Assembly (NCBI RefSeq): GCF_040782645.1
Contig: NZ_CP160403.1
Span: 4,933,001-4,997,000, forward strand
Length of the DNA stretch: 64,000 nt
Source: Streptomyces sp. HUAS ZL42
Lineage (GTDB): Bacteria > Actinomycetota > Actinomycetes > Streptomycetales > Streptomycetaceae
Direction: 5' to 3'
Shown here: piece after piece, positions 28,390 through 37,615 of the stretch
Layout: each line of letters opens with the position of its first letter
How positions within the stretch are numbered: position 1 is the first letter of the stretch
Made by a program: the position numbers and the translations under genes
Notes under the pieces: generated by a model
The model's input: only the letters and a program-made list of their open reading frames with translations
What the model was told of the DNA's origin: nothing
The model's database searches: none

Positions 28390-28938
28390 TCAGTGGCTCT
28401 CCGGGAACCTCAGGTACTGCGGCGGCACTGCCTGGGTGAGCCACACGCCGTTCGCGCTGACGTGGAAGACATGGCCGTCGCGATGCATGGCACCGGCGTC
28501 CACCGAGAGCACGACGGGGCGGCCGCGCCGGGCGCCGACTCGGGTGGCGGTCTCGCGGTCGGGCGAGAGGTGCACGTCGTGGCGGTTCATGGGGCGCAGC
28601 CCCTCGGTGCGGATCGCCTCCAGGTAGCGGGCGACGGTGCCGTGGTAGAGGTACGCCGGCGGGGCCGCCGAGGGCAGGCCGAGGTCGACTTCGATGCTGT
28701 GGCCCTGGCTGGCGCGGATCCGGGTGCCCTCGACAGCGAAGCGCTTCTTGTCGTTGTTGGCGACGACGTGGTCCAGTTCGTCGCGGGTGAAGTGGAAGCC
28801 GTGCGCCGCGCACGCCGCGATGAGCACGTCGATCTCGGCCCAGCCGGCCTCGTCGAGTTCGAGACCGATGCGTTCGGGCTGGTGGCGGAGGTGTTTCGAG
28901 AGGTACTTCGACACCTTCACGGTGCGTCTTTCGTCCAT
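28390..28938 (-). CDS. kptA: RNA 2'-phosphotransferase KptA/Tpt1
   Basis: A 182-residue Tpt1/KptA-family enzyme that transfers an internal RNA 2'-phosphate to NAD+, giving ADP-ribose 1''-2''-cyclic phosphate. Typical segments are VSKYLSKHLRHQPERIGL at the N-terminus, RIRASQGHSIEVDLGLP and LYHGT, followed by the C-terminal catalytic lobe. Bacteria lack the splicing pathway that produces this substrate, so the physiological role is open. ATG 28938 has GGAGGG almost adjacent. The spacer upstream of the gene carries DnaA boxes. Confidence 0.9.
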   Translation of the reverse strand: MDERRTVKVSKYLSKHLRHQPERIGLELDEAGWAEIDVLIAACAAHGFHFTRDELDHVVANNDKKRFAVEGTRIRASQGHSIEVDLGLPSAAPPAYLYHGTVARYLEAIRTEGLRPMNRHDVHLSPDRETATRVGARRGRPVVLSVDAGAMHRDGHVFHVSANGVWLTQAVPPQYLRFPESH

Positions 28939-28992
28939 CCCTCCAGGATGCCGGGCGAGGCGTGAGTCACGCATTTTGTTTTGCCGCCGAGG

Positions 28993-29048
28993 TTTGATCC
29001 ACAGCCAACTGTTGTTATCCACAGGCCAATTGGCAGTTCTGTGGACAA
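28993..29048. other. Small DnaA-box cluster upstream of kptA
   Basis: Two exact DnaA boxes lie in this spacer: TTATCCACA (29015-29023) and TGTGGACAA (29040-29048, the reverse complement of the Streptomyces-preferred TTGTCCACA). A degenerate TGATCCACA lies just before at 28995-29003. The spacer separates kptA from the 3' end of the hydrolase-SDR gene. Confidence 0.7.
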
Positions 29049-29120
29049 CTGCCGGGAGAATCAAGGGGTTTCGTCAAGATTGGTTGACTCGACGGCCGGA
29101 TGTGGGCGGTGCCCCCGGGC

Positions 29121-30866
29121 TCACAGGCGCGGCTCCACCCGAGCGAGCGCCCTCAGCGCTGCCGGCAGGAACCGCGACAGCACATGCGCCCCTCGTGCCT
29201 CCGGGGTGACCGCGACGACCGCCTCGTCGCGTGCCACCGCCCGCAGGATCGCGTTCGCGACCTTCTCCGGGGGATAGTTGCGCAGACCGTACAGACGGGA
29301 GGCGCGCTTCTGGCGGCGCTTCTCCTCCTCCGCGTCGACTCCGGCGAAGCGCGCCGTCGACGTGATGTTGGTGTTGACGAAGCCGGGGCAGATCGCCGTG
29401 ACGCCGATGCCCTGACCGGCCAGCTCCGCCCGCAGGCATTCGCTGAGCATCAGGACAGCCGCCTTGGAGGTGCTGTAGGCGGGCAGCGCCTTGGAGGGCT
29501 GGTACGCGGCGGCCGACGCCGTGTTGACGATGTGGCCGCCCTGGCCGCGTTCGGCCATCCGCCGGCCGAAGAGACGGCAGCCGTGGATCACGCCCCAGAG
29601 GTTGACGTCCAGGACGTTGCGCCAGTCGTCGGGCGTCGTGTCGAAGAAGGAGCCGGACAGGCCGATTCCGGCGTTGTTCACCAGCACGTCCACCACGCCG
29701 TAGTCGGTGTGTACCTTCCCCGCGAGCTTCTCCATCGCCCGCTCGTCGGAGACGTCCACCGCCTCCGCCCAGGCCTCGGGCGCGCCGATCCGGCGGGCCC
29801 TCTCGGCGGTGCGGGCCGCGCCCTCCCCGTCCCGGTCGACGGCGATCACACGTGCGCCGGCCTCGGCGAACGCGAGTGCCGTGGCGCGACCGATGCCGCT
29901 GCCCGCACCGGTGACCAGCACGAGCTGTCCGCCGAAGCGGTCGGCGTACCGGCCACGGCCCGCGGTTGCAGGACCTGTTCCACCCCCTTCGACCGACGTG
30001 ACGAACTCCGATATCCACCAAGAGAGTTGATCGGGTCGCGTGCGCGGTATCCAGTGCCCGGCCGGGAGCGTGCGGCGGGTCAGCTGCGGGGCCCACCGCT
30101 CCAGTTCGTCGTACAGCTTCTCCGACAGGTACGCGTCCCCCAGGGGGGTGATGAGCTGCACGGGCACGTGCGCGTATGCGTTGGGACGTGGGCGGCGCAG
30201 CCTCACCCGTACGTTGTCCCGGTACAGCCACGCTCCGTGCGCCGCGTCCGAGGGGAGCGAGGAGGCTGGATGGGCGCCCCCGGGCACCTTCTCGAGCCGC
30301 CCGAGGATCCTGGCCCAGTGCTTGCCCAGCGGGCCGCGCCAAGCGAGTTCGGGGACGACGGGCGTGTGCAGCAGGTACACGTACCAGGACCTGGCGCCCT
30401 GGCCGAGCAGCTGGCCGACCCGGCGGGGAGTGGGACGGCCGACGCGCTTGCCGATCCAGTGGCCCAAGTGGTCGAGGGACGGGCCGGACATCGAGGTGAA
30501 GGACGCGATGCGGCCCTCGGTGCGCGGGACGGTCACGAACTCCCAGGCCTGGACGGACCCCCAGTCGTGACCCACCAGGTGCACCGGTTTCCCGGGGCTG
30601 ACCGCGTCCGCGACGGCGAGGAAGTCGTCCGTCAGCTTCTCCAGGGTGAAGCCGCCGCGCAGGGGCCGCGGTGCCGTGGAGCGGCCATGGCCCCGGACGT
30701 CGTACAGCACGACGTGGAAGCGGCCGGCCAGCCGTGCCGCGACCTCGGACCACACCTCCTTGCTGTCCGGATAGCCGTGCACCAGGATCACCGTCGGCCG
30801 CTGCGGATCCCCCGACTCGGCCACGCACAGCTCTAGGCCACCGGTCCGCACCCAGCGTTCCCTCAT
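29121..30866 (-). CDS. Alpha/beta hydrolase fused to short-chain dehydrogenase
   Basis: A 581-residue two-domain protein. Residues 1-290 form an alpha/beta hydrolase: VILVHGYPDSKEVW provides the oxyanion region, VGHDWGS the nucleophile elbow (Asp, epoxide-hydrolase/dehalogenase style) and PAGHWIPR the catalytic His region. Residues 305-581 form an NAD(P)-dependent SDR with TGAGSGIGRATA, NNAGIG and the catalytic YSTSKAA. Together it may hydrolyse and then oxidise the same lipophilic substrate, which is inference. ATG 30866 follows AGGGGACGG. The rightward ABC operon diverges from it across about 250 bp. Confidence 0.88.
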   Translation of the reverse strand: MRERWVRTGGLELCVAESGDPQRPTVILVHGYPDSKEVWSEVAARLAGRFHVVLYDVRGHGRSTAPRPLRGGFTLEKLTDDFLAVADAVSPGKPVHLVGHDWGSVQAWEFVTVPRTEGRIASFTSMSGPSLDHLGHWIGKRVGRPTPRRVGQLLGQGARSWYVYLLHTPVVPELAWRGPLGKHWARILGRLEKVPGGAHPASSLPSDAAHGAWLYRDNVRVRLRRPRPNAYAHVPVQLITPLGDAYLSEKLYDELERWAPQLTRRTLPAGHWIPRTRPDQLSWWISEFVTSVEGGGTGPATAGRGRYADRFGGQLVLVTGAGSGIGRATALAFAEAGARVIAVDRDGEGAARTAERARRIGAPEAWAEAVDVSDERAMEKLAGKVHTDYGVVDVLVNNAGIGLSGSFFDTTPDDWRNVLDVNLWGVIHGCRLFGRRMAERGQGGHIVNTASAAAYQPSKALPAYSTSKAAVLMLSECLRAELAGQGIGVTAICPGFVNTNITSTARFAGVDAEEEKRRQKRASRLYGLRNYPPEKVANAILRAVARDEAVVAVTPEARGAHVLSRFLPAALRALARVEPRL

Positions 30867-31114
30867 GCCACCGTCCCCTGTCCGCACCGATCGCGGTACG
30901 TGCCCGTAACTTGACATCGGCGACGAATGTGGCAGTTGTTAGAAGCTTCGTCAACAGGCCCGGCCCGGCTGTGGAAAAGCGGCCGATGTGGAAAACCACG
31001 GGCCCGTTGTTCGACCTGAGGGTGACCCTTAGGGCCCCGTACGCCTGGAGTCTGATGCCAAGACGGCTCTGCGGTCTGACGACGGGAGTGGTCCGCGTCA
31101 CTACTGTCGACGAC

Positions 31115-32083
31115 GTGACTGTGATCGCGACCGAAAGCCTGAGCAAGCGGTTCCCCCGGGTGACCGCGCTTGACCGGCTCTCCGTGGACGTCGGACCCGG
31201 TGTGACGGGGCTCGTCGGTGCCAACGGAGCCGGCAAGTCCACACTGATCAAGATCCTGCTGGGTCTGTCCCCCGCCACCGAAGGCCGTGCCGAGGTGCTC
31301 GGACTGGATGTCGCCACCAAGGGCGCCGCCATCCGGGAGCGGGTCGGCTACATGCCGGAGCACGACTGCCTGCCGCCCGACGTCTCGGCCACCGAGTTCG
31401 TCGTCCACATGGCACGCATGTCCGGCCTTCCGCCGACCGCCGCGCGGGAGCGCACCGCGGACACGCTGCGCCACGTCGGCCTGTACGAGGAGCGCTACCG
31501 CCCCATCGGCGGCTACTCCACCGGCATGAAGCAGCGCGTGAAGCTCGCCCAGGCCCTCGTCCACGACCCGCAACTGGTCTTCCTGGACGAGCCGACCAAC
31601 GGCCTCGACCCCGTCGGCCGCGACGAGATGCTCGGCCTCATCCGCCGCATCCACACCGACTTCGGCATCTCGGTCCTGGTCACCTCGCACCTGCTCGGCG
31701 AGCTGGAGCGCACCTGCGACCACGTGGTCGTCATCGACGGCGGAAAGCTCCTGCGGTCCAGCTCCACCACGGACTTCACACAGACCACCACGACCCTCGC
31801 GATCGAGGTCACCGACACCGACGAGCACCCGGACGGCACCCGCGCGATGCGCGACGCGCTCCACGCGCGCGGGGTGACCGTCGAGGCCGGCAGCGGCCTG
31901 CCCGGAGCCGGCCACATCCTGCTGCTCACCGCGCAGGGCGAGGAGACGTACGACCTCGTGCGCGACATCGTCGCCGACCTGGGACTCGGCCTGGTGCGCA
32001 TGGAGCAGCGCAGGCACCACATCTCGGAGGTCTTCACGAGCGAGGAAGAGCAGAGGAAGGAGGCGGTCGGCCATGGCGGTTGA
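31115..32083 (+). CDS. ABC transporter ATP-binding protein (ABC-2 type)
   Basis: A 322-residue ATPase subunit with Walker A GANGAGKST, signature YSTGMKQRVKLAQAL and Walker B LVFLDEPTNGLDP, plus a C-terminal regulatory extension. It energises the permease encoded by the overlapping next gene. The start is uncertain: GTG 31115 gives a product beginning at the conserved TVIATESLSKRF, while ATG 31055 has a better GGAG site and would add 20 residues. It is the first gene of a four-gene operon with two ATPase/permease pairs. The substrate is unknown. Confidence 0.88.
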   Translation: MTVIATESLSKRFPRVTALDRLSVDVGPGVTGLVGANGAGKSTLIKILLGLSPATEGRAEVLGLDVATKGAAIRERVGYMPEHDCLPPDVSATEFVVHMARMSGLPPTAARERTADTLRHVGLYEERYRPIGGYSTGMKQRVKLAQALVHDPQLVFLDEPTNGLDPVGRDEMLGLIRRIHTDFGISVLVTSHLLGELERTCDHVVVIDGGKLLRSSSTTDFTQTTTTLAIEVTDTDEHPDGTRAMRDALHARGVTVEAGSGLPGAGHILLLTAQGEETYDLVRDIVADLGLGLVRMEQRRHHISEVFTSEEEQRKEAVGHGG

Positions 32084-32999
32084 GCACCCCGCAGCCACGT
32101 CGTCGGGTGACCAGACCCGCATCCACAACATCGGCTACCGCAACTACGACGGCCCCCGCCTCGGCCGCTCCTACGCCACCCGCTCCCTCTACTCGCAGTC
32201 CCTGCGCGGCGCCTACGGCCTCGGCCGTTCGATCAAGTCCAAGGTGCTGCCGATGCTGCTGTTCGTGGTGATGTGCGTGCCCGCGGCCATCATGGTCGCC
32301 GTCGCGGTCGCCACCAAGGCCAAGGACCTGCCCCTCGACTACACGCGCTACGCGATCGTCATGCAGGCCGTCATCAGCCTGTACGTCGCCTCGCAGGCAC
32401 CCCAGTCCGTCTCGCGCGACCTGCGCTTCAAGACCGTCCCGCTGTACTTCTCGCGGCCGATCGAGACCGCCGACTACGTGCGCGCCAAGTACGCGGCGCT
32501 GGCGTCGGCGATGTTCATCCTGACGGCCGCCCCGCTGCTCGTGCTCTACGTGGGCGCGTTGCTGGCCAAGCTCGACTTCGCCGACCAGACCAAGGGATTC
32601 GCACAGGGGCTGGTCTCCGTGGCATTGCTCTCACTGCTCTTCGCCGGAATCGGCCTGGTCATCGCGTCGGTGACGCCCCGCCGTGGCTTCGGTATCGCGG
32701 CCGTCATCGCCGTCCTGACCATCTCCTACGGAGCCGTCTCCACCCTCCAGGCCATCGCCGACGCGCAGTCCCTCGGTGACGGCGGCGGCAGCAGCGGCGC
32801 CATCGCATGGATCGGCCTCTTCTCGCCCGTCACGCTCATCGACGGGGTGCAGTCCGCCTTCCTGGGGGCCTCCTCCGCCTTCCCCGGCGGGATCGGACCG
32901 TCCCAAGGGGAGGGCGTGGTCTACGTCCTTGTCACCCTGGGCCTGATCGCCGCCTCCTACGGCCTTCTGATGCGCCGCTACCGAAAGGTCGGACTGTGA
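32073..32999 (+). CDS. ABC-2 type permease
   Basis: A 308-residue permease. The soluble N-terminus (about 50 residues) contains RIHNIGYRNYDGPRLG, a motif I associate with ABC-2 permeases next to this kind of ATPase. Six hydrophobic helices follow, including VLPMLLFVVMCVPAAIMVAV and a C-terminal LVTLGLIAASYGLLM. ATG 32073 overlaps the upstream ATPase gene by 11 bp, with AAGGAGG in front. It partners the ATPases in this operon; the substrate is unknown. Confidence 0.86.
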   Translation: MAVEHPAATSSGDQTRIHNIGYRNYDGPRLGRSYATRSLYSQSLRGAYGLGRSIKSKVLPMLLFVVMCVPAAIMVAVAVATKAKDLPLDYTRYAIVMQAVISLYVASQAPQSVSRDLRFKTVPLYFSRPIETADYVRAKYAALASAMFILTAAPLLVLYVGALLAKLDFADQTKGFAQGLVSVALLSLLFAGIGLVIASVTPRRGFGIAAVIAVLTISYGAVSTLQAIADAQSLGDGGGSSGAIAWIGLFSPVTLIDGVQSAFLGASSAFPGGIGPSQGEGVVYVLVTLGLIAASYGLLMRRYRKVGL

Positions 33000-33907
33000 C
33001 CACGCTCACCATCGACCACGTCTCCCGCTGGTTCGGCAACGTGGTCGCCGTCAACGACATCACCATGACCATCGGCCCCGGCGTCACCGGCCTGCTCGGC
33101 CCCAACGGCGCCGGGAAGTCCACCCTCATCAACATGATGGGCGGCTTCCTGGCCCCCTCCACCGGCACCGTCACCCTCGACGGACAGCAGGTGTGGCGCA
33201 ACGAGGCGATCTACAAGCACATCGGCATCGTCCCCGAGCGCGAGGCGATGTACGACTTCCTCACCGGCCGCGAATTCGTCGTCGCCAACGCCGAGTTGCA
33301 CGGCCTGGGCGCGAAGGCGGCCCAGAAGGCGCTCGCCACCGTCGAGATGGAGTACGCGCAGGACCGCAAGATCTCCACGTACTCCAAGGGCATGCGGCAG
33401 CGCGTGAAGATGGCCTCCGCGCTCGTCCACGAGCCGTCGCTGCTCCTGCTCGACGAGCCCTTCAACGGCATGGACCCGCGCCAGCGCATGCAGCTCATGG
33501 AACTGCTCAGGCGCATGGGCGACGAGGGCCGCACGGTGCTGTTCTCGTCGCACATCCTCGAAGAGGTCGAGCAGCTCGCCTGGCACATCGAGGTCGTCGT
33601 CGCCGGGCGGCACGCGGCCAGCGGCGACTTCCGCAAGATCCGCCGTCTGATGACCGACCGCCCGCACCGCTACCTGGTGCGCTCCAGCGACGACCGCGCG
33701 CTCGCGGCCGCGCTGATCGCCGACCCGTCGACGTCCGGCATCGAAGTCGACCTGGCGGAGGGCGCCCTGCGCATCCAGGCCGTCGACTTCGGCCGCTTCA
33801 CGACCCTGCTGCCGCGGGTGGCCAGGGACCACGGCATCCGGCTGCTCACGGTCTCGCCGTCCGACGAGTCCCTCGAGTCCGTCTTCTCGTATCTGGTCGC
33901 GGCGTAG
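32996..33907 (+). CDS. ABC transporter ATP-binding protein, second of operon
   Basis: A 303-residue ATPase with Walker A GPNGAGKST, signature YSKGMRQRVKMASAL and Walker B LLLLDEPFNGMDP. It starts at GTG 32996 inside the TGA stop of the permease gene (GTGA overlap), giving TTLTIDHVSRWFGN. It is paralogous to the first ATPase of the operon. The four genes probably form one complex, or two complexes with related substrates. Confidence 0.9.
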   Translation: MTTLTIDHVSRWFGNVVAVNDITMTIGPGVTGLLGPNGAGKSTLINMMGGFLAPSTGTVTLDGQQVWRNEAIYKHIGIVPEREAMYDFLTGREFVVANAELHGLGAKAAQKALATVEMEYAQDRKISTYSKGMRQRVKMASALVHEPSLLLLDEPFNGMDPRQRMQLMELLRRMGDEGRTVLFSSHILEEVEQLAWHIEVVVAGRHAASGDFRKIRRLMTDRPHRYLVRSSDDRALAAALIADPSTSGIEVDLAEGALRIQAVDFGRFTTLLPRVARDHGIRLLTVSPSDESLESVFSYLVAA

Positions 33908-33917
33908 GAGGCCGAAG

Positions 33918-34637
33918 ATGTACGACCCCACAGTCGCCCGGCTCACCTACCGGGCCCTGCTCGGCCGTCGCCGGGCCCTCATCCTGGGCGCACTGCCGCT
34001 CCTGCTGATCGCCATCTCCGTAGTCGTCCGCGGCCTCGCCGGCGCCGACGACCAGACGGCGTCGGACCTGCTGGGCGGGCTCGCCCTCGCCACGATGGTG
34101 CCGATCATCGGCGTCATCGCGGGGACGGGCGCGATCGGGCCGGAGATCGACGACGGTTCGGTGGTGTACCTGCTGTCCAAGCCGCTGAAGCGGCCGACGA
34201 TCATCTTCACCAAGCTGATCGTGGCGATCGCGGTGACGATGGTGTTCTCGGCGCTGCCGACGCTGCTCGCCGGGTTCATCCTCAACGGCAACGGCCAGCA
34301 GATCGCCGTCGCCTACACGGTGGCCGCGCTGGTCTCCTCCATCGCGTACGCGGCGCTCTTCCTGCTCCTGGGCACGGTCTCGCGGCACGCGGTGGTGTTC
34401 GGCCTCGTCTACGCGCTGGTCTGGGAGGCGCTGTTCGGCTCCCTGGTGCCGGGTGCGCGCACGCTGAGCGTCCAGCAGTGGTCGCTGGCCATCGCGCACA
34501 AGGTGTCCGGCGGGGAACTGGTCACCTCGGACGTCGGACTGACCACCGCGACGGTGCTGCTGGTCGCGGTGACCGTGCTGGCCACCTGGTACGCCGGGCA
34601 GAAGCTGCGGTCGCTGACCCTCGCCGGTGAGGAGTGA
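33918..34637 (+). CDS. ABC-2 type permease, last gene of operon
   Basis: A 239-residue permease with six hydrophobic helices (for example ALIAGALPLLLIAISVVV-like at 20-40 and LATMVPIIGVIAGTGAIG at 60-80). The conserved segment EIDDGSVVYLLSKPL is typical of ABC-2 permeases (SCO-type). ATG 33918 has AGGAGG 6 nt upstream and lies 10 bp after the ATPase stop. No substrate clue is present. Confidence 0.86.
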   Translation: MYDPTVARLTYRALLGRRRALILGALPLLLIAISVVVRGLAGADDQTASDLLGGLALATMVPIIGVIAGTGAIGPEIDDGSVVYLLSKPLKRPTIIFTKLIVAIAVTMVFSALPTLLAGFILNGNGQQIAVAYTVAALVSSIAYAALFLLLGTVSRHAVVFGLVYALVWEALFGSLVPGARTLSVQQWSLAIAHKVSGGELVTSDVGLTTATVLLVAVTVLATWYAGQKLRSLTLAGEE

Positions 34638-34711
34638 GCGTCCGGTCTTGACGGGGGCTTCACGTCTCTCCGGGCACACTGGGCAAAGCGGATAGGGCTG
34701 GGAGGACGGGA

Positions 34712-34954
34712 ATGGCGGACGACATTCCGGTGAGCGGCGGTCGCGGATGGGCCGGGGACGAGGTCTGGGACGACCTCGTCCTGGACGAGGACTTCGTACG
34801 GGCCGCCGAGACGGCCGAGCCGTCCGCCCGGGCCCGGATGCTCGCCGCGCGCTGGCGCGCGGAGGAGCCCGAGCCGCAGCCGTGGCGCTCGGACGAGCCG
34901 CCCGCCGGATGGTTCTTCAGCAAGGCCCGTCGGCGCAGGTGGCGCCGCAGGTGA
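34712..34954 (+). CDS. Small conserved hypothetical protein
   Basis: An 80-residue soluble protein. The first half is strongly acidic (DEVWDDLVLDEDFVRAAE) and the last nine residues are almost all Arg or Trp (RRRRWRRR), giving a highly polarised charge pattern. No signal peptide or membrane helix is present. GGGAGG precedes ATG 34712 at good spacing. I recognise no domain. It lies 74 bp after the ABC operon and could be co-transcribed. Confidence 0.75.
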   Translation: MADDIPVSGGRGWAGDEVWDDLVLDEDFVRAAETAEPSARARMLAARWRAEEPEPQPWRSDEPPAGWFFSKARRRRWRRR

Positions 34955-35072
34955 GTGCGCTCGCGGCCGCCCTTTAATCAGTGGCGCCGAACTCGCCGTA
35001 CAGGCACAGTGGTTGTGTCCACGACGCCGGACGGACCGAGTCGGCGCCACGTACTGGGAGAGGAGCCGGACG

Positions 35073-35135
35073 ATGTCCATGCACGACAGTACGTCCAGCT
35101 CCCGCCAGGGCAGCCCGCGGCGGACTCCGGAGTAA
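35073..35135 (+). CDS. Possible 20-residue peptide upstream of the tRNA-like element
   Basis: A very short ORF (MSMHDSTSSSRQGSPRRTPE) preceded by GGGAGAGGAG, a strong ribosome binding site 7 nt before ATG 35073. It is rich in Ser and Arg. A 10-bp inverted repeat, GTGGCGCCGA (34981-34990) and TCGGCGCCAC (35041-35050), lies directly upstream. Peptides of this size are often chance ORFs, and only the ribosome binding site supports this one. Confidence 0.25.
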   Translation: MSMHDSTSSSRQGSPRRTPE

Positions 35136-35228
35136 CTACCCGCTCCGTACGAGCCCGCCCCACACGGGGAGCTGCCCGGGGCGGCCGCTTCGAGCACGCG
35201 ATGTCGCTCTCGCGTGGGCCGCCCACCC

Positions 35229-35335
<107 letters not shown>

Positions 35336-35371
35336 AAGCAAGGCGCCACAGGGGCGCAGAATCCACGGAGT

Positions 35372-36175
35372 TCAGCTCAGCGTCCGCTCCAGCACCACCG
35401 CGATCCCGTCCTCCTCGTTGGAGGACGTCACCTCGTCCGCCACCGCCTTCAGGCCCTCGTGGGCGTTGGCCATGGCCACGCCTCGGGACGCCCAGGCGAA
35501 CATCGGAATGTCGTTGGGCATGTCGCCGAAGGCGAGCGTGTCGGCGGACTTCAGGCCCAGTCGGCGGGCTGCCAGGGACAGGCCCGTGGCCTTGGACAGT
35601 CCGAGCGGAAGAATCTCGACGATGCCCTCGCCCGCCATCGTGACGGAGACGAAGCCGCCCGCGGCCCGCGTGGCCACATCGGCGAGTTCGTCGTCCGTGA
35701 GCGTGGGGTGCTGGATGTAGATCTTGTTCAGCGGGGCGGTCCACAGGTCCGACGCGTCCGTGAACGGAGTCGCCGGGAGAGGGCCTGTCACCGCATAACC
35801 GGGGCCCACCAGCACCTCGCCGTCGAGACCGTCGCGGCTCGCCGCCAGGAACAGCGGGCCGACCTCCGCCTCGATCTTGGCCAGGGCCACGCCCGCCAGT
35901 TGGCGGTCCAGGGTCACCGAGGTCAGCAGGCGGTGCTCGCCGGCGTCGTACACCTGTGCGCCCTGGCCGCACACCGCGAGCCCCCGGTAGCCGAGGTCGT
36001 CGAGGATGTGCCGGGTCCACGGGACGCCGCGCCCCGTCACGACGATGTGCGCGGCGCCCGCCGCCGTCGCCGAGGCGAGCGCCTCACGGGTGCGCGGCGA
36101 GACCGACCCGTCGGAGCGCAGGAGCGTTCCGTCGAGGTCGGTCGCGATCAGCCTGTACGGGAAGCCGGCGCTCAC
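35372..36175 (-). CDS. Cof-type HAD phosphatase downstream of serS
   Basis: A 267-residue HAD-IIB phosphatase with motif [12 protein letters not shown] (Asp13, Asp15), motif [10 protein letters not shown] and motif [14 protein letters not shown], plus a cap domain. It starts at GTG 36175, which overlaps the serS stop by 4 bp (GTGA), so it is translationally coupled to seryl-tRNA synthetase. The coupling hints at a serine or phosphoserine-related role, but the family is promiscuous and this is inference. It is paralogous to the HAD gene at 25990-26865. Confidence 0.88.
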   Translation of the reverse strand: MSAGFPYRLIATDLDGTLLRSDGSVSPRTREALASATAAGAAHIVVTGRGVPWTRHILDDLGYRGLAVCGQGAQVYDAGEHRLLTSVTLDRQLAGVALAKIEAEVGPLFLAASRDGLDGEVLVGPGYAVTGPLPATPFTDASDLWTAPLNKIYIQHPTLTDDELADVATRAAGGFVSVTMAGEGIVEILPLGLSKATGLSLAARRLGLKSADTLAFGDMPNDIPMFAWASRGVAMANAHEGLKAVADEVTSSNEEDGIAVVLERTLS

Positions 36176-37449
36176 TTCGCGACCGGCTCCAGGACCTCCC
36201 GGCCGCCCAGGTACGGACGCAGCACCTCGGGCACACGCACGGAGCCGTCGGCCTGCTGGTGGTTCTCCAGGATCGCCACGATCGTGCGCGGTACGGCGCA
36301 CAGCGTCCCGTTGAGCGTCGCCAGCGGCTTGACCTGCTTGCCGTCGCGGACGCGGATCTGCAGGCGGCGGGACTGGAACTCGGTGCAGTCCGAGGTCGAC
36401 GTCAGCTCGCGGTACTTGCCCTGCGTCGGGATCCACGCCTCGCAGTCGAACTTGCGGGAGGCGGAGGCGCCGAGGTCACCCGAGGCGACGTCGATGACGC
36501 GGAACGGCAGCTCCAGCGACGTCAGCCACTGCTTCTCCCACTCCAGCAGGCGCTGGTGCTCGGCCTGCGAGTCCTCGGGAGCGACGTACGAGAACATCTC
36601 GACCTTGTCGAACTGGTGCACGCGGAAGATGCCCCGCGTGTCCTTGCCGTGCGAGCCGGCCTCGCGGCGGAAGCAGGGCGAGAAGCCCGCGTAGCGCAGG
36701 GGGAGGCGGTCGGCGTCGAGGATCTCGTCCATGTGGTACGCGGCCAGCGCGACCTCGGACGTGCCGACCAGGTACAGGTCGTCCTTGTCGAGTTGGTAGA
36801 CGTCCTGGGCCGCCTGGCCGAGGAAGCCGGTGCCCGCCATCGCCTGGGGGCGGACCAGCGCCGGGGTCAGCATCGGCGTGAAGCCGGCCGCCGTGGCCTG
36901 GGCCATCGCCGCGTTCACCAGGGCCAGCTCCAGCAGGGCGCCGACGCCGGTGAGGAAGTAGAAGCGGGAGCCGGAGACCTTGGCGCCGCGCTCGACGTCG
37001 ATCGCGCCGAGGATCGTGCCGAGCTCCAGGTGGTCCTTCGGTTCGAAGCCCTCGGCCCCGAAGTCGCGGATCTCGCCGTGCGTCTCCAGCGTGACAAAGT
37101 CCTCCTCGCCGCCGACGGGCACGTCGGGGTGGACGAGGTTGCCCAGCCGGACGAGGAGTTCCTGGGTCTCGGTGTCGGCGGCGTCTCGCTCGGCGTCGGC
37201 GGCCTTGACGTCGGCCTTGAGCTGCTCTGCCTTCTTCAGCAGCTCGGCCTTCTCGTCTCCGGCGGCCTTGGGGATGAGCTTGCCGAGCTGCTTCTGCTCG
37301 GCACGCAGCTCGTCGAAGCGGACGCCGGACGACCTGCGCCGCTCGTCGGCAGACAGGAGAGCGTCGACGAGCGCGACGTCCTCTCCACGGGCACGCTGGG
37401 ACGCGCGCACACGGTCGGGGTCCTCACGGAGCAGGCGAAGGTCAATCAC
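36172..37449 (-). CDS. serS: Seryl-tRNA synthetase
   Basis: A 425-residue class II aminoacyl-tRNA synthetase that charges tRNA-Ser. Residues 30-105 form the antiparallel coiled-coil arm that grips the long variable arm of tRNA-Ser. Motif 2 is [16 protein letters not shown], and motif 3 is [20 protein letters not shown] 37449 begins the conserved [18 protein letters not shown] promoter-like TTGACA/TGTAAC pair lies about 100 bp upstream. The downstream HAD gene overlaps the stop. A tRNA-Ser-like element lies less than 1 kb beyond the operon. Confidence 0.98.
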   Translation of the reverse strand: MIDLRLLREDPDRVRASQRARGEDVALVDALLSADERRRSSGVRFDELRAEQKQLGKLIPKAAGDEKAELLKKAEQLKADVKAADAERDAADTETQELLVRLGNLVHPDVPVGGEEDFVTLETHGEIRDFGAEGFEPKDHLELGTILGAIDVERGAKVSGSRFYFLTGVGALLELALVNAAMAQATAAGFTPMLTPALVRPQAMAGTGFLGQAAQDVYQLDKDDLYLVGTSEVALAAYHMDEILDADRLPLRYAGFSPCFRREAGSHGKDTRGIFRVHQFDKVEMFSYVAPEDSQAEHQRLLEWEKQWLTSLELPFRVIDVASGDLGASASRKFDCEAWIPTQGKYRELTSTSDCTEFQSRRLQIRVRDGKQVKPLATLNGTLCAVPRTIVAILENHQQADGSVRVPEVLRPYLGGREVLEPVAK

Positions 37450-37526
37450 GCGGCCAAGGCTACCGGTGCGGGGCCACGGCCCACGACTCACTATTCCGAA
37501 CAGTCCAGAAATGTGCCTTACGTTGC

Positions 37527-37554
37527 GTTACACGCCAATTGCCCAGCGTGTCAA
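37527..37554 (-). promoter_or_regulatory. Candidate serS promoter
   Basis: On the minus strand, TTGACA (37554-37549) and TGTAAC (37532-37527) are separated by 16 bp. The -35 is consensus and the -10 matches at 4 of 6 positions. The pair faces serS and lies about 80 bp upstream of its start codon. Confidence 0.5.
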
Positions 37555-37615
37555 TAAAAAGTGTCTCACTCCCCGGGACGGGTAGCGCCGTGGGCGCCCG
37601 GTTGACTCGATTCCC

